A DNA stretch of 64,000 nt from Candidatus Gastranaerophilales bacterium (GTDB lineage Bacteria > Cyanobacteriota > Vampirovibrionia > Gastranaerophilales > Gastranaerophilaceae): positions 212,961 through 276,960 of the forward strand of contig CAAHDT010000027.1 of NCBI GenBank assembly GCA_900770525.1. Direction: 5' to 3'. The number at the start of each line of letters is the position of its first letter. The stretch's first letter is position 1. The notes beneath the pieces are model-generated. The model was not told the DNA's origin. It did no database searches and saw nothing but the letters and a program-made list of their open reading frames with translations. The position numbers were made by a program, and so were the translations under genes. This document shows positions 25,832 to 33,681 of this stretch, in pieces.

Positions 25832-26509
25832 CTACGCAAGCACGCCTGAATCCAAAATCTTTTGAACCTCATCGTTCATAATTTTGTGAATTTCTTCAAC
25901 GCTCATTGTGCCATCAATTGATTTAAAATTATATTCAGATTTCATATTATTGTACTCATCCAAACATTTTTGTTGATAAATTTTGAAACTCTTATAAAAA
26001 TCTGTTGAAAATCCGACATCACGTCCACTTTCATAATAATTTAAGCCAGTTGTACCGATAATACGCTTCAACAAAACCTCTACAGGCATATCCAAATAGA
26101 AAATCAAATCCGGTTCCGGAGCATAATCATACAGATTTTTAACCCAATTTATATCTTGCCCTCTAACAACATCCCTTGCAAGAGCTGTATAGTAATATCT
26201 GTCCAAAAGCACAATAAAGCCGGATTTCAATGCAGGGATAATTTGATTTTCCAGTCTATCAGCAAAATCAGCCGCATAAAGAAGACTATAAGTCGTTGCA
26301 TTGAGTAAGTTACGCTCTTTAGCATCATCAATAACGTTAGCAATTAATCTTGAAGTTTTCCACTCTGAAACCATAACCCCATATGATTTATCTTGTATTG
26401 AGCGTTTCAACAACTCTAATTGAGTAGACTTACCGGAGCCATCAGTACCCTCGATTACTACAAGAAGTCCTTCATATCCGCTTTTGGTTTTATATTTTCT
26501 TTTAGCCAT
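25832..26509 (-). CDS. Thymidylate kinase-like P-loop kinase, paralogue B
   Basis: 225 residues of the dTMP kinase fold. It has P-loop VIEGTDGSGKSTQLELL near residue 18, an aspartate-arginine motif VLLDRYYYTALARDVVRG near 98 (canonical Tmk has DRxxxSxxAYQ), and a LID-like C-terminal half. It is about 40% identical by eye to the gene just upstream (26517-27191), so the pair arose by tandem duplication. A canonical Tmk is encoded at 51002-51619. The substituted substrate motif suggests another nucleoside phosphate or a non-nucleotide substrate. It lies seven bases after its paralogue, in a run with a YhaM-like nuclease. Confidence 0.82.
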   Translation of the reverse strand: MAKRKYKTKSGYEGLLVVIEGTDGSGKSTQLELLKRSIQDKSYGVMVSEWKTSRLIANVIDDAKERNLLNATTYSLLYAADFADRLENQIIPALKSGFIVLLDRYYYTALARDVVRGQDINWVKNLYDYAPEPDLIFYLDMPVEVLLKRIIGTTGLNYYESGRDVGFSTDFYKSFKIYQQKCLDEYNNMKSEYNFKSIDGTMSVEEIHKIMNDEVQKILDSGVLA

Positions 26510-26516
26510 TTTACAC

Positions 26517-27191
26517 CTAAATTTCTATACCTTTAGCTCTTAAAATTTCGCCTAACATTTCACGAATTCGCACCTGTTTAGAGTGAATTGAATCAGTCGC
26601 ATCCAACTGAACAAGCCCGTATTCATCAACCATTTTTTGATACTCCTTAATAACTCTGCTTTGGAATATCATATAACTTTCGTAAGGGTCATTACTAAGC
26701 TTTAAGTCCATGCCGGCCTCGTAAAACTTTGGTGCACGATTTGAACAAATTCTCTCCATTGAAATTTTCGGGTCAATATCAAAATAAACCGCCAAATCAG
26801 GCTTGATTGCAAAATTATAAACCTTACGAACCCAATTAGGGTCAACCCCTCTTGCGACATCTCTTGCAAAAGCCGTATAAGCATATCTATCAGCAAGAAC
26901 AATAAACCCTGCCTTTAAAGCCGGTGCAATAACTTGTTTAAGTCTATCCGCAAAATCGACCGCATGCAAAAGAGAAAATGTTCTTGGTGATAACAAATTT
27001 TTCTTTTTTGCCAACTTCGTTGTTTGCGAAATTAATTCGGATGAATTCCATTCAGTAAATATTACATCTTTACCACGATTTTTAAGCCAATCCCTTAAAA
27101 GAGCAAGTTGTGTTGATTTACCGGAACCGTCAATTCCCTCTACGCAAACAAGAGTTCCTTTTAAATTATGTTGTTCATCTAATTTACCCAA
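26517..27191 (-). CDS. Thymidylate kinase-like P-loop kinase, paralogue A
   Basis: 224 residues with P-loop CVEGIDGSGKSTQLALLRDW near residue 18 and ADRYAYTAFARDVARGVDPN near 97, the position of the Tmk DR(H/Y) motif. Both tandem paralogues share the insertion RDVxRGxDxNWVxxxY after it, absent from the canonical Tmk of this window. The catalytic P-loop is intact, so both should be active kinases. The start codon overlaps no neighbour; the upstream HD-domain gene ends three bases away, indicating one transcript. The substrate is unknown; thymidylate kinase is the fold name, not a proven activity. Confidence 0.82.
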   Translation of the reverse strand: MGKLDEQHNLKGTLVCVEGIDGSGKSTQLALLRDWLKNRGKDVIFTEWNSSELISQTTKLAKKKNLLSPRTFSLLHAVDFADRLKQVIAPALKAGFIVLADRYAYTAFARDVARGVDPNWVRKVYNFAIKPDLAVYFDIDPKISMERICSNRAPKFYEAGMDLKLSNDPYESYMIFQSRVIKEYQKMVDEYGLVQLDATDSIHSKQVRIREMLGEILRAKGIEI

Positions 27192-27193
27192 AA

Positions 27194-28036
27194 CTATGCT
27201 TCCTTATCTTCAAGTTGAGCGACACTGATTTTTCCAAACTTTGCGGAAAGATTATCCACCAAATGAATAAAATACAATTCAGGTTCCAAATCCTTTTGAT
27301 CTAAATCGATAATTGCGCCCCAATCACTTCTTCCGTGGTGTGCCGCAATCATTTTGGCAACTTCTTTAAATCCTTCGCTCATACATATCGTAAACCCATA
27401 TTGAGAGTGGGTTAACCACTCTTTTCTGAAAGTTTCATCATAATCAATAAGCCCTGTTTCCAAATCAATTTTATATTCGTAAATCTTACCGATATCGTGA
27501 AGGATACAAGCAGCGAAAATATTGTCCTTGTTGAACTTATACTCTGCCATCTCCATATTTGCCTCAGCAAACTGCAAACATTCCAACAAGTGAACCATTA
27601 ACCCGCCAATATAATTATGGTGCATAACTTTTGCTGCAGGCATAACCTTAATCTTGTCTTTGTGTTCGATAAAATAGCGCATTACAAAAGCGTTCAATTT
27701 TTCATCACTTATTTGGTTAATATAATCTATCAAAGCTGAGTAATATGTTTCTCGTTCCTGTTCAGAAAGTCCTGTTTTTGCCTCTTTTACAAGCTCTAAA
27801 ACAGAAACAAGGCAGTTATTATATTTTTCATTAAATGATGCGGAAACAATTTTAACCAAATTCCCTGTTCTGAAAATCTTAACATCAAAACGGTTAAGCG
27901 TTTCCTCCCACAAAATACAATTCAAAACTGAATTATCTTCAGTATTTTTAAGCTGCAACTTACCCATTTTAGTTCCGGCTTTTGTATCCCCAACCGAAAA
28001 AGTAACCACTTCATATATTACGTCTGTACTAAACAT
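27194..28036 (-). CDS. YhaM-like 3'-5' exoribonuclease, OB fold plus HD domain
   Basis: 280 residues. The N-terminal OB-fold (about 1-90: GTKMGKLQLKNTEDNSVLNC, GNLVKIVSASF) is followed by an HD metal-dependent phosphohydrolase domain. Metal ligands are HHNYIGGLMVHLLECLQFAE (about 138-157), ILHDIGKIYEY (about 180) and IAAHHGRSDWG with VHLVDNLSAKFG near the end. The domain order is that of YhaM/CBF1, which trims RNA or DNA 3' ends. It is followed closely by two kinase paralogues, which might recycle the released nucleotides (inference). Confidence 0.85.
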   Translation of the reverse strand: MFSTDVIYEVVTFSVGDTKAGTKMGKLQLKNTEDNSVLNCILWEETLNRFDVKIFRTGNLVKIVSASFNEKYNNCLVSVLELVKEAKTGLSEQERETYYSALIDYINQISDEKLNAFVMRYFIEHKDKIKVMPAAKVMHHNYIGGLMVHLLECLQFAEANMEMAEYKFNKDNIFAACILHDIGKIYEYKIDLETGLIDYDETFRKEWLTHSQYGFTICMSEGFKEVAKMIAAHHGRSDWGAIIDLDQKDLEPELYFIHLVDNLSAKFGKISVAQLEDKEA

Positions 28037-28049
28037 CTATAATTCCTTA

Positions 28050-29075
28050 TTAATTTTTCTTTCTATCTATAATTTTTGCATCATTATTCCACTTGAAAGA
28101 TGAACGAATTTCTGCCCCAACCTTTTCAATCAAATGATCAGCATTTTCTTTTCTCAATTCGTTAAACTTCTTACATCCGGATTTCATTTCGGTTAGAAAT
28201 TCATCGGCAAATGCACCTGATTGGATATCTTTTAACAAATCCTTCATAGCTTGACGAGATTGAGCTCCTATAACCTTTGGTCCACGAGTCATATCGCCGT
28301 ATTCTGCGGTATTTGATATAGAATATCTCATATCAGCCAAACCACCTTGGTTAATCAAATCCACCAGAAGTTTCATTTCATGCAAAACTTCAAAATACGC
28401 CATATAAGGTGAATATCCTGCATCTACAAGAACTTCAAATCCTGTTTTAATAAGGGCTGAAACACCACCGCATATTACAGCCTGTTCTCCAAACAAATCT
28501 GTTTCTGTTTCTTCTTTGAAAGTAGTTTCAATAATACCGGCACGTCCGGCACCAATTGCAGAAGCATAAGAAAGAGCAACATCTTTAGCATCACCTGACG
28601 GATTAGCATAAACCGCAATTAAAGATGGAACTCCGCGACCTAACAAGTATTCACTTCTTACCGTATGCCCAGGACCTTTTGGCGCAACCATAATAACATT
28701 AACACCTTCCGGAGCCACAATTTTCTTGTAATGAATATTGAAACCATGTGAAAACATCAAATACTGCCCTTTTCTCATATAAGGAGCAATCTGTTTTTCA
28801 TAAACTTCAGCCTGTATTTCATCCGGAATAAGAATTTGAACAATATCAGCGACTTTTACGGCATCTTCAATACTCATTGTTTTAAAACCGTAATCTCTAG
28901 CCTTTACATCAGACTGACCGCCTAACCTTAAACCTAAAACAACGTCACATCCGCTATCTTTAAGGTTCGTAGACTGTCCATAACCTTGAGAACCAAACCC
29001 GATAATTGCAATTTTCTTATTTTTTATAAGCTCGGTATTAATATCTTTGTCTAAAAAAATCTTTAAATTTTCCAT
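28050..29075 (-). CDS. ilvC: Ketol-acid reductoisomerase
   Basis: A class I KARI, second step of branched-chain amino acid synthesis (NADPH, Mg2+). The Rossmann motif is IAIIGFGSQGYGQSTNLKDS near residue 26 and the cofactor loop is LGLRLGGQSDVKA. The metal-binding Glu/Asp sites are in EETETDLFGEQAVICGG and MAYFEVLHEMKLLVDLI. 341 residues is normal. RBS AGAGG lies seven bases upstream. A TTGACG-17-TAGCAT promoter precedes it. No ilvB, ilvN or ilvD is nearby. Confidence 0.96.
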   Translation of the reverse strand: MENLKIFLDKDINTELIKNKKIAIIGFGSQGYGQSTNLKDSGCDVVLGLRLGGQSDVKARDYGFKTMSIEDAVKVADIVQILIPDEIQAEVYEKQIAPYMRKGQYLMFSHGFNIHYKKIVAPEGVNVIMVAPKGPGHTVRSEYLLGRGVPSLIAVYANPSGDAKDVALSYASAIGAGRAGIIETTFKEETETDLFGEQAVICGGVSALIKTGFEVLVDAGYSPYMAYFEVLHEMKLLVDLINQGGLADMRYSISNTAEYGDMTRGPKVIGAQSRQAMKDLLKDIQSGAFADEFLTEMKSGCKKFNELRKENADHLIEKVGAEIRSSFKWNNDAKIIDRKKN

Positions 29076-29116
29076 AACACGCCTCTTTTCATCATATCCC
29101 GATATACCGTCAAACT

Positions 29117-29145
29117 ATGCTAACACAAAGAAACATCACCGTCAA
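29117..29145 (-). promoter_or_regulatory. ilvC promoter
   Basis: On the minus strand TTGACG (29140-29145), 17-bp spacer, TAGCAT (29117-29122). AGTTTGACGGT occurs twice here (29106-29116 and 29139-29149), so a second overlapping -35 or a regulator half-site is possible. Confidence 0.5.
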
Positions 29146-29221
29146 ACTTAAATTTTAAAAGACAAGAATATTCTAAGATGGGGTTCCTTTAAGAAACGCT
29201 ATTTTCTAATATTTATATTTT

Positions 29222-29689
29222 CTACATAAAATGAGCTAACAAAAACTTGTGGAAGTATATTGCAAAAACTACTCCAAAAATCGCACCCATTATAACTTCA
29301 AAAGGAGTATGTCCCAACAACTCTTTCAACTTACCGCCAATAGCCTGAACATCGTGTTTATAAAAATCATCCATCATGCGATTCAAGCAAGCAGCAGTCT
29401 TTCCGGCAGCTCTTCTAACACCTGCTGCATCATACATAGTCACAAGCGAAAAACCAAGAGCAATTGCAAAAAGTAATGAATCAAAACCGGCAATTAATCC
29501 AACGGACGTAGACAATCCCATAACACCAGCCGAATGAGAACTTGGCATGCCTCCGGTTGTTGTAAAGATTTTAAAATTCATCTTTTTAGTTTTTATAGTG
29601 AATATACAAAACTTTATTACCTGAGCAAAAAAGGCTGAAAACAACCCTGTTGCTAATACTTCATATCCTCTATTCACTATACTAATCAT
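29222..29689 (-). CDS. Divergent PAP2 family protein (DUF212)
   Basis: A 155-residue membrane protein with four or five helices. It keeps the family signature TTGGMPSSHSAGVMGLSTSVG and MYDAAGVRRAAGKTA, which correspond to the phosphatase-like SxxxH and RxxxH regions of PAP2 enzymes, and ends with LLGHTPFEVIMGAIFGVVFA. Members are common in Cyanobacteria, plants and Firmicutes. They may act on polyprenyl or lipid phosphates, but activity is unproven. It overlaps the prenyl synthase gene by eight bases, and that pairing supports a prenyl-phosphate substrate. Confidence 0.87.
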   Translation of the reverse strand: MISIVNRGYEVLATGLFSAFFAQVIKFCIFTIKTKKMNFKIFTTTGGMPSSHSAGVMGLSTSVGLIAGFDSLLFAIALGFSLVTMYDAAGVRRAAGKTAACLNRMMDDFYKHDVQAIGGKLKELLGHTPFEVIMGAIFGVVFAIYFHKFLLAHFM

Positions 29690-30581
29690 CTATTCCTACT
29701 CTCTTTTTAATTCCTTCAATAATTTCTAACAATGCCTCAGATTTAACATTGAACTTGTTAATCATATCACAACATTCTTTTAGAATGCAAGCCAGTTTAT
29801 TTTTTGACTCATCCAAACCATACAAAGTAACATATGTTAACTTCCCTGCATTTTTATCTTTGCCTAAAGTTTTTCCCATTTCTTCAAATGTAGAAATTTC
29901 ATCCAAAATATCGTCACTTATTTGGAACGCCACCCCTAACTTTTGGGCAAGTTCAGTAATTTTAGCCAAATCCTCATCACTTGCACCGGCAATTATTGCA
30001 CCACATCTTAAAGGCAACTTAAACAAATCAGCAGTTTTATGCGTATGAATAAAATCTAATAAATCTTCGGGCTTAAGTCCAAAAATATTATTTTTCCAAT
30101 TCTTTTCAGCCTCAATATCTGCGACTTGTCCTGCGATAACTCCATACGCTCCGGCATATTGAGTATACTCTTCCATTATTTTAACTAACTTTTCTGCACC
30201 TAAATTTTTTGAATTTTTTAGAATTATTTGAGGTGCAAAACTTATAAGAGCATCCCCTGCAAGCACAGCATTAGCCTCGCCAAAAACCTTATGGTTAGTA
30301 AGTTTTCCACGTCTATAATCATCATTATCCATACAAGGTAAATCATCATGAATTAATGTCTGAGCATGCAACATCTCAATTGCACAAGCCGTTGGAATAG
30401 CATCTTCAAAATTTCCACCAAATATTCGACAAGCCTCCATACACATTATAGGGCGAAGTCTTTTCCCCGGAAGCGTTACCGTATATTTCATCGCCTTAAA
30501 AATATCTTGTGGCATAATATCTTCCGGCATAAATTCATCCAATTTTTTATTTATAAGTTCTATATAATCATTTACCTTCAT
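29682..30581 (-). CDS. ispA: Short-chain polyprenyl diphosphate synthase (farnesyl/geranylgeranyl type)
   Basis: 299 residues. Joins isopentenyl diphosphate units to an allylic primer. The first aspartate-rich motif is LIHDDLPCMDNDDYRRGKLT (DDxxxxD type of farnesyl synthases) and the second is FQISDDILD. LPGKRLRPIMCMEACRIFGG is the substrate-binding Arg region. Chain length cannot be decided from sequence alone; residues before the first motif (HAQTL) fit FPP/GGPP synthases. It overlaps both neighbours (rsgA by 14 bases, DUF212 by 8). Confidence 0.93.
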   Translation of the reverse strand: MKVNDYIELINKKLDEFMPEDIMPQDIFKAMKYTVTLPGKRLRPIMCMEACRIFGGNFEDAIPTACAIEMLHAQTLIHDDLPCMDNDDYRRGKLTNHKVFGEANAVLAGDALISFAPQIILKNSKNLGAEKLVKIMEEYTQYAGAYGVIAGQVADIEAEKNWKNNIFGLKPEDLLDFIHTHKTADLFKLPLRCGAIIAGASDEDLAKITELAQKLGVAFQISDDILDEISTFEEMGKTLGKDKNAGKLTYVTLYGLDESKNKLACILKECCDMINKFNVKSEALLEIIEGIKKRVGIDD

Positions 30582-31584
30582 AATTGTGCTCCTCAGCTAA
30601 ATCTAGATCTTTGTATATCTGCATTTTAAGATTGTTTCTTGCGCTTTGACGTTTGCGCTCTGAAATCTTTGCAACAACCTTGTTATTAATCATCTTTTTA
30701 GAATGTTCTATCTTATTACCTTCATATTTAATTTTTTCTTTGTAAGCTTTTGCCTCATTTACAAATGTCAAATAACTCTCATAACGAGAATCTGCTATTT
30801 CAGAAAAATGTTCCAAAACATTACATCCGTCTTCGTTTATATGCAAACAATCCCCATATTTACAACTATCTCTATAAGGAATCATTTCTTCAAACAACAA
30901 ATCAACATCAGCAGGCAATATAAAATCAAATTTTACATTACTGAAACCAGGGGTATCAACTATTCTTGAATTCTCATTAATCTTAATAATCTCGCAATGT
31001 CTGGTTGTATGCGTTCCTCGTTGAAGTTTGTCGCTAACAGCCTTCGTCCTCAAATGCAAATCAGGATTTAACGCGTTAATCAAACTTGATTTTCCGACAC
31101 CGGAATTGCCGCATAATACACTAATTTTTCCATCCAAAACTTTTTCAAAAGCTTTTATTCCTAAATGCTCTTTGGCAGAAGTAAAAACAACCGTAAAACC
31201 TAATTTTTTATAAATACTGATAATATCTTCTACAAGATGTTTTTCAAAGCTCAAATCTTCTTTGTTAAAGCACAAAATCGTCTTAATTCCATAATATTTA
31301 GCAAGTGCAATATACCGATTAAGTTGTAACAAATCTAAATCAGGCTCTTTTAAGGCTGAAACAATTACAACTTGGTCAATATTGGATACGCTCGGGCGTT
31401 TAATATAATTTTTACGTGGAAGAATTTTTTCAACATACCCGTTTGAAAACTCTACAAAATCCCCAACAACAATTTTTTCTTGTTGTTTTTTCAAAACATC
31501 TCTAACTTTGCACTCAAAGGTTTCTGCGCCGCATGCAACGTAGTAAAAATCCGAATGAATTTTATAAATCTGCCCTTGAGTCAT
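30568..31584 (-). CDS. rsgA: Ribosome small-subunit-dependent GTPase RsgA
   Basis: A circularly permuted GTPase that helps late 30S maturation. The order is N-terminal OB fold (ending PRKNYIKRPSVSNIDQVVIV), then G4 (CFNKEDL), G1 (CGNSGVGKSSLINAL), G3 (IVDTPGFSN), and a C-terminal zinc motif with CKYGDCLHINEDGCNV. The frame opens at a TTG (31623), but MTQGQIYKIHSDFY (ATG 31584) is the normal RsgA beginning, giving 338 residues. A long basic C-terminal helix (ISERKRQSARNNLKMQ) follows. It starts a tight operon with ispA and DUF212. Confidence 0.93.
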   Translation of the reverse strand: MTQGQIYKIHSDFYYVACGAETFECKVRDVLKKQQEKIVVGDFVEFSNGYVEKILPRKNYIKRPSVSNIDQVVIVSALKEPDLDLLQLNRYIALAKYYGIKTILCFNKEDLSFEKHLVEDIISIYKKLGFTVVFTSAKEHLGIKAFEKVLDGKISVLCGNSGVGKSSLINALNPDLHLRTKAVSDKLQRGTHTTRHCEIIKINENSRIVDTPGFSNVKFDFILPADVDLLFEEMIPYRDSCKYGDCLHINEDGCNVLEHFSEIADSRYESYLTFVNEAKAYKEKIKYEGNKIEHSKKMINNKVVAKISERKRQSARNNLKMQIYKDLDLAEEHNYEGK

Positions 31585-31632
31585 ATCAAGAATAATTGTA
31601 CAAAAAATAAATCCCTTTTGCAAATATAGATA

Positions 31633-32655
31633 TTATACAACCCGACACAACTTATCACCATTTATAGTCCTTTTAATATTTTCCATTGTTTTTTCCAAAA
31701 TAAAATCAATAGCATCCTGAGTTTCATAAGCTATATGCGGAGTAATAATTACGTTATCATATTTTTTTAATCTATTTACATAAAAAGCCTCATTCAAACA
31801 ATCAAGCGAAAGAGTTTTAGAAATCTCAGGCAAGTTTTCACAACCAAAACAAACATTTTCGCACGTCAAAACATCTAAAGCGGCGCCACTGAGTTTTTTA
31901 TTTTCAATAGCTCTACATAATGCTTCAACATCCACTAACTCGCCACGAGCAGTATTTATAAAGTACGAACTGTCTTTCATTTTGGCAAATACATCTTTGT
32001 TAAACATTTTATAATTGTCACCGTTATAAGGCAAATGCAAAGTTACAATATCTGATTGGCTAATAATTTCATCAAAAGAAACATAATTAATATTGAACTT
32101 ATCAACAAGTTCTTGTTTTGGGTTGGTATCATAACCGAAAATTCTCATACCAAAACTATACGCCGTTCTGCAAACAGCAGCCCCTATCGCTCCAGTTCCG
32201 ATAATACCAATCGTTAGCTTTGACAAATCTCGCCCGATAAATGTTTCAGGTTTTGGTTGAAATTTTTTCATAACCCTATCCGCATGCGGAAGATTTCTCA
32301 CAAGTGCAATAATCAGCCCAAATGTAAACTGTGCAACAGATGTTTCTCCATAGTTTGTAACATTAACTAACGCAATATTTTTGTATTGACAAGACTTTAC
32401 TGAAATATGATCATACCCCGTAGAACGAGTCGAAATTATACGCAAATTTTTGAACTTGTCTATAACTTTCTTACTCACATCAGACTCAATGAAAACACTA
32501 ATTATATTTGTATTTCCCAACAAATCCTCCGATAATGTATCCACAAAATCTTCATTCAACGGTTCCTTAAAAAAAGTTATATTGTAATCACGAAATTCAT
32601 TCGTTTCAAAAAACTTTTTTTCAGCATCTCTATACTCAAAAATAATCATATTCAT
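31633..32655 (-). CDS. D-isomer-specific 2-hydroxyacid dehydrogenase (D-lactate dehydrogenase-like)
   Basis: An NAD-dependent dehydrogenase that would reduce pyruvate or another 2-oxoacid. Catalytic residues are in RIISTRSTGYDHI (Arg), TARGELVDVEAL (Glu region) and IITPHIAYET (His). The Rossmann motif is IGIIGTGAIGAAVCRTAYSF near residue 145, with YDTN (Asp, NAD-specific) after the second strand. The insert CENVCFGCENLPEIS matches fermentative LdhA-type enzymes. ATG 32655 follows GGGAG and is preferred over the TTG at 32673. A likely fermentative role; Rex control is possible. Confidence 0.88.
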   Translation of the reverse strand: MNMIIFEYRDAEKKFFETNEFRDYNITFFKEPLNEDFVDTLSEDLLGNTNIISVFIESDVSKKVIDKFKNLRIISTRSTGYDHISVKSCQYKNIALVNVTNYGETSVAQFTFGLIIALVRNLPHADRVMKKFQPKPETFIGRDLSKLTIGIIGTGAIGAAVCRTAYSFGMRIFGYDTNPKQELVDKFNINYVSFDEIISQSDIVTLHLPYNGDNYKMFNKDVFAKMKDSSYFINTARGELVDVEALCRAIENKKLSGAALDVLTCENVCFGCENLPEISKTLSLDCLNEAFYVNRLKKYDNVIITPHIAYETQDAIDFILEKTMENIKRTINGDKLCRVV

Positions 32656-32740
32656 CGGAAAATTCTCCCTCAATCACAAACTTGTACTAAAAATTAATAA
32701 ACTGAATAATTACAAATTTCCATTGCACAAAGTGGCAAGT

Positions 32741-32766
32741 TTTTGGGGGACAAAAATCCCCCAAAA
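32741..32766. other. 9-bp G/C-T/A hairpin between dehydrogenase and ncRNA
   Basis: TTTTGGGGG (32741-32749) pairs with CCCCCAAAA (32758-32766), loop ACAAAAAT. No T run follows on either strand, so it is a boundary, attenuator or protein site rather than a standard terminator. Confidence 0.5.
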
Positions 32767-32782
32767 CTCCAATTAAAAATTT

Positions 32783-32812
32783 TTGAAATCATAAATAATA
32801 ATAAAGTAATAC
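32783..32812 (+). promoter_or_regulatory. Promoter of structured ncRNA
   Basis: TTGAAA (32783-32788), 18-bp spacer, TAATAC (32807-32812). The first stem of the RNA begins at 32816, three bases later, so the RNA's 5' end would be close to it. Confidence 0.55.
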
Positions 32813-32815
32813 GAA

Positions 32816-32986
32816 CCAAACCTTAAAGTCGGGTTGCCCCGAGATGTTACGGGTGCCGTCGTCAGTAATCGACCGTACAAACAAGTACGTAAACCATAAG
32901 CGACGAGGTTTGGATAATCGAAATCACACCGGTTCAAGATTTCGATTAAGCGACAGGCGGGAATTATAATTCCCGCCTGTCTTTAT
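32816..32986 (+). ncRNA. Unidentified structured RNA, about 170 nt
   Basis: No ORF is present, but the stretch is unusually GC-rich for this genome and folds well. CCAAACCT (32816-) pairs with AGGTTTGG (32906-32913), closing a domain that also contains pairing between GTCG and CGAC and a GTAC/GTAC hairpin. A second hairpin has an 11-bp perfect stem, TAATCGAAATC (32915-32925) with GATTTCGATTA (32938-32948). A 15-bp terminator ends it. It has its own promoter. I looked for tmRNA, SRP, RNase P and common riboswitch core motifs and did not see them. 6S RNA fits in length but the pairing layout differs. Likely an abundant stand-alone RNA. Confidence 0.6.
32952..32986 (+). terminator. Rho-independent terminator of the structured RNA
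   Basis: A perfect 30-nt palindrome (half GACAGGCGGGAATTA, 32952-32966) followed by TTTAT. Confidence 0.8.
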
Positions 32987-33034
32987 AATAAATAAATACA
33001 AACCTAATTTAAGAAAAATTATAACAACAGGGGG

Positions 33035-33063
33035 TTGAAAAAATAAAAAAAGTATGACATAAT
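33035..33063 (+). promoter_or_regulatory. Promoter of the toxin-antitoxin locus
   Basis: TTGAAA (33035-33040), exactly 17-bp spacer, CATAAT (33058-33063). The start point would be near 33070, directly before the first antitoxin hairpin. Confidence 0.65.
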
Positions 33064-33069
33064 ATTAAT

Positions 33070-33183
33070 AGAGATTTTTCTCGTAGAGTTTGCGAGAAAG
33101 TAAAAATAAAAAAGACTCATTAGAAGATACTTTTCGCAAAGGCACGAAAAGAATAAACTAAAAAAAGCCTTTTTTAGAAGATT
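33070..33183 (+). ncRNA. Candidate RNA antitoxin of a type III (TenpIN-like) system
   Basis: A short non-coding transcript between promoter and terminator. It contains serial hairpins: TTTCTCG/CGAGAAA (33077-33083 with 33093-33099), CTTTTCG/CGAAAAG (33130-33136 with 33145-33151) and CTAAAAAA/TTTTTTAG (33158-33165 with 33170-33177). The motif TTAGAAGAT recurs 54 nt apart (33120 and 33174), suggesting two imperfect units. In type III systems a repeat RNA upstream of the toxin is cut by it and folds into pseudoknots that inhibit it. Here repeat number is low (about two) and repeats are diverged. Confidence 0.6.
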
Positions 33184-33218
33184 AAGCTCCTTTTTATATT
33201 TTGTATAAGGGAGCTTTT
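33184..33218 (+). terminator. Leaky terminator between antitoxin RNA and toxin
   Basis: AAGCTCC (33184-33190) pairs with GGAGCTT (33210-33216), with further A/T pairing above, followed by TTTT. Type III systems have a terminator at this place to set the antitoxin:toxin ratio. Confidence 0.75.
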
Positions 33219-33240
33219 AACTTAAGCAGGAAGTATAAAA

Positions 33241-33681
33241 TTGAAATATATATTCTTATCAGAGCAATTTTACAAAGATTACGACAGAAATAAATTTCCC
33301 GAAATTGAACATAAACACAATAGACCTTATGTTATGTTATTAATCCAAATAGAAGAACTTAAAGTTGCAATTCCTTTTCGCTCACATATATCGCATAATA
33401 ATGCATTTTTTACAGACATTCAAAATAGATGTGGCATTGACTATACAAAGACAGTTATTCTTAACAAAGACTCTTACATTATAGATTCTTTTAATAATAA
33501 CCCGATTAGGCTTCGAGAAAATGAATACAGAGCATTATTTGGGAAAAAACATGAAATCATAAAAGGGGTAATAAAATACATAAAAGAATATAAACGTGCC
33601 GTAAAAAACAAAGCACAATTTAAATCTAACAGTTTTAAGTATTCTACATTACAATATTTTCACAAAGAACTTGGAATTTAA
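33241..33681 (+). CDS. TenpN/ToxN-like endoribonuclease toxin, type III TA system
   Basis: 146 residues. The segment NRPYVMLLIQIEELKVAIPF then RSHISHNNAFFTDI (about residues 28-60) matches the family pattern in which a beta-barrel toxin carries a conserved IPFRS-x-IxH motif; the C-terminal basic helix (KYIKEYKRAVKNKAQFKSN) fits RNA binding. The start is TTG at 33241 with AGGAAG seven bases upstream, and no nearby ATG gives the conserved N-terminus. Promoter, hairpin RNA and terminator directly upstream complete the type III layout. These toxins cut mRNA and can abort phage infection. The family call is from remembered motifs. Confidence 0.78.
   Translation: MKYIFLSEQFYKDYDRNKFPEIEHKHNRPYVMLLIQIEELKVAIPFRSHISHNNAFFTDIQNRCGIDYTKTVILNKDSYIIDSFNNNPIRLRENEYRALFGKKHEIIKGVIKYIKEYKRAVKNKAQFKSNSFKYSTLQYFHKELGI

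Noticed and set aside
32816..32986. tmRNA, SRP RNA, RNase P RNA or a common riboswitch
   Set aside because: No tRNA-like ends, no SRP GGAAGCAGC-type loop, too short for RNase P, no recognisable aptamer core, and it ends in its own terminator with no gene directly regulated.
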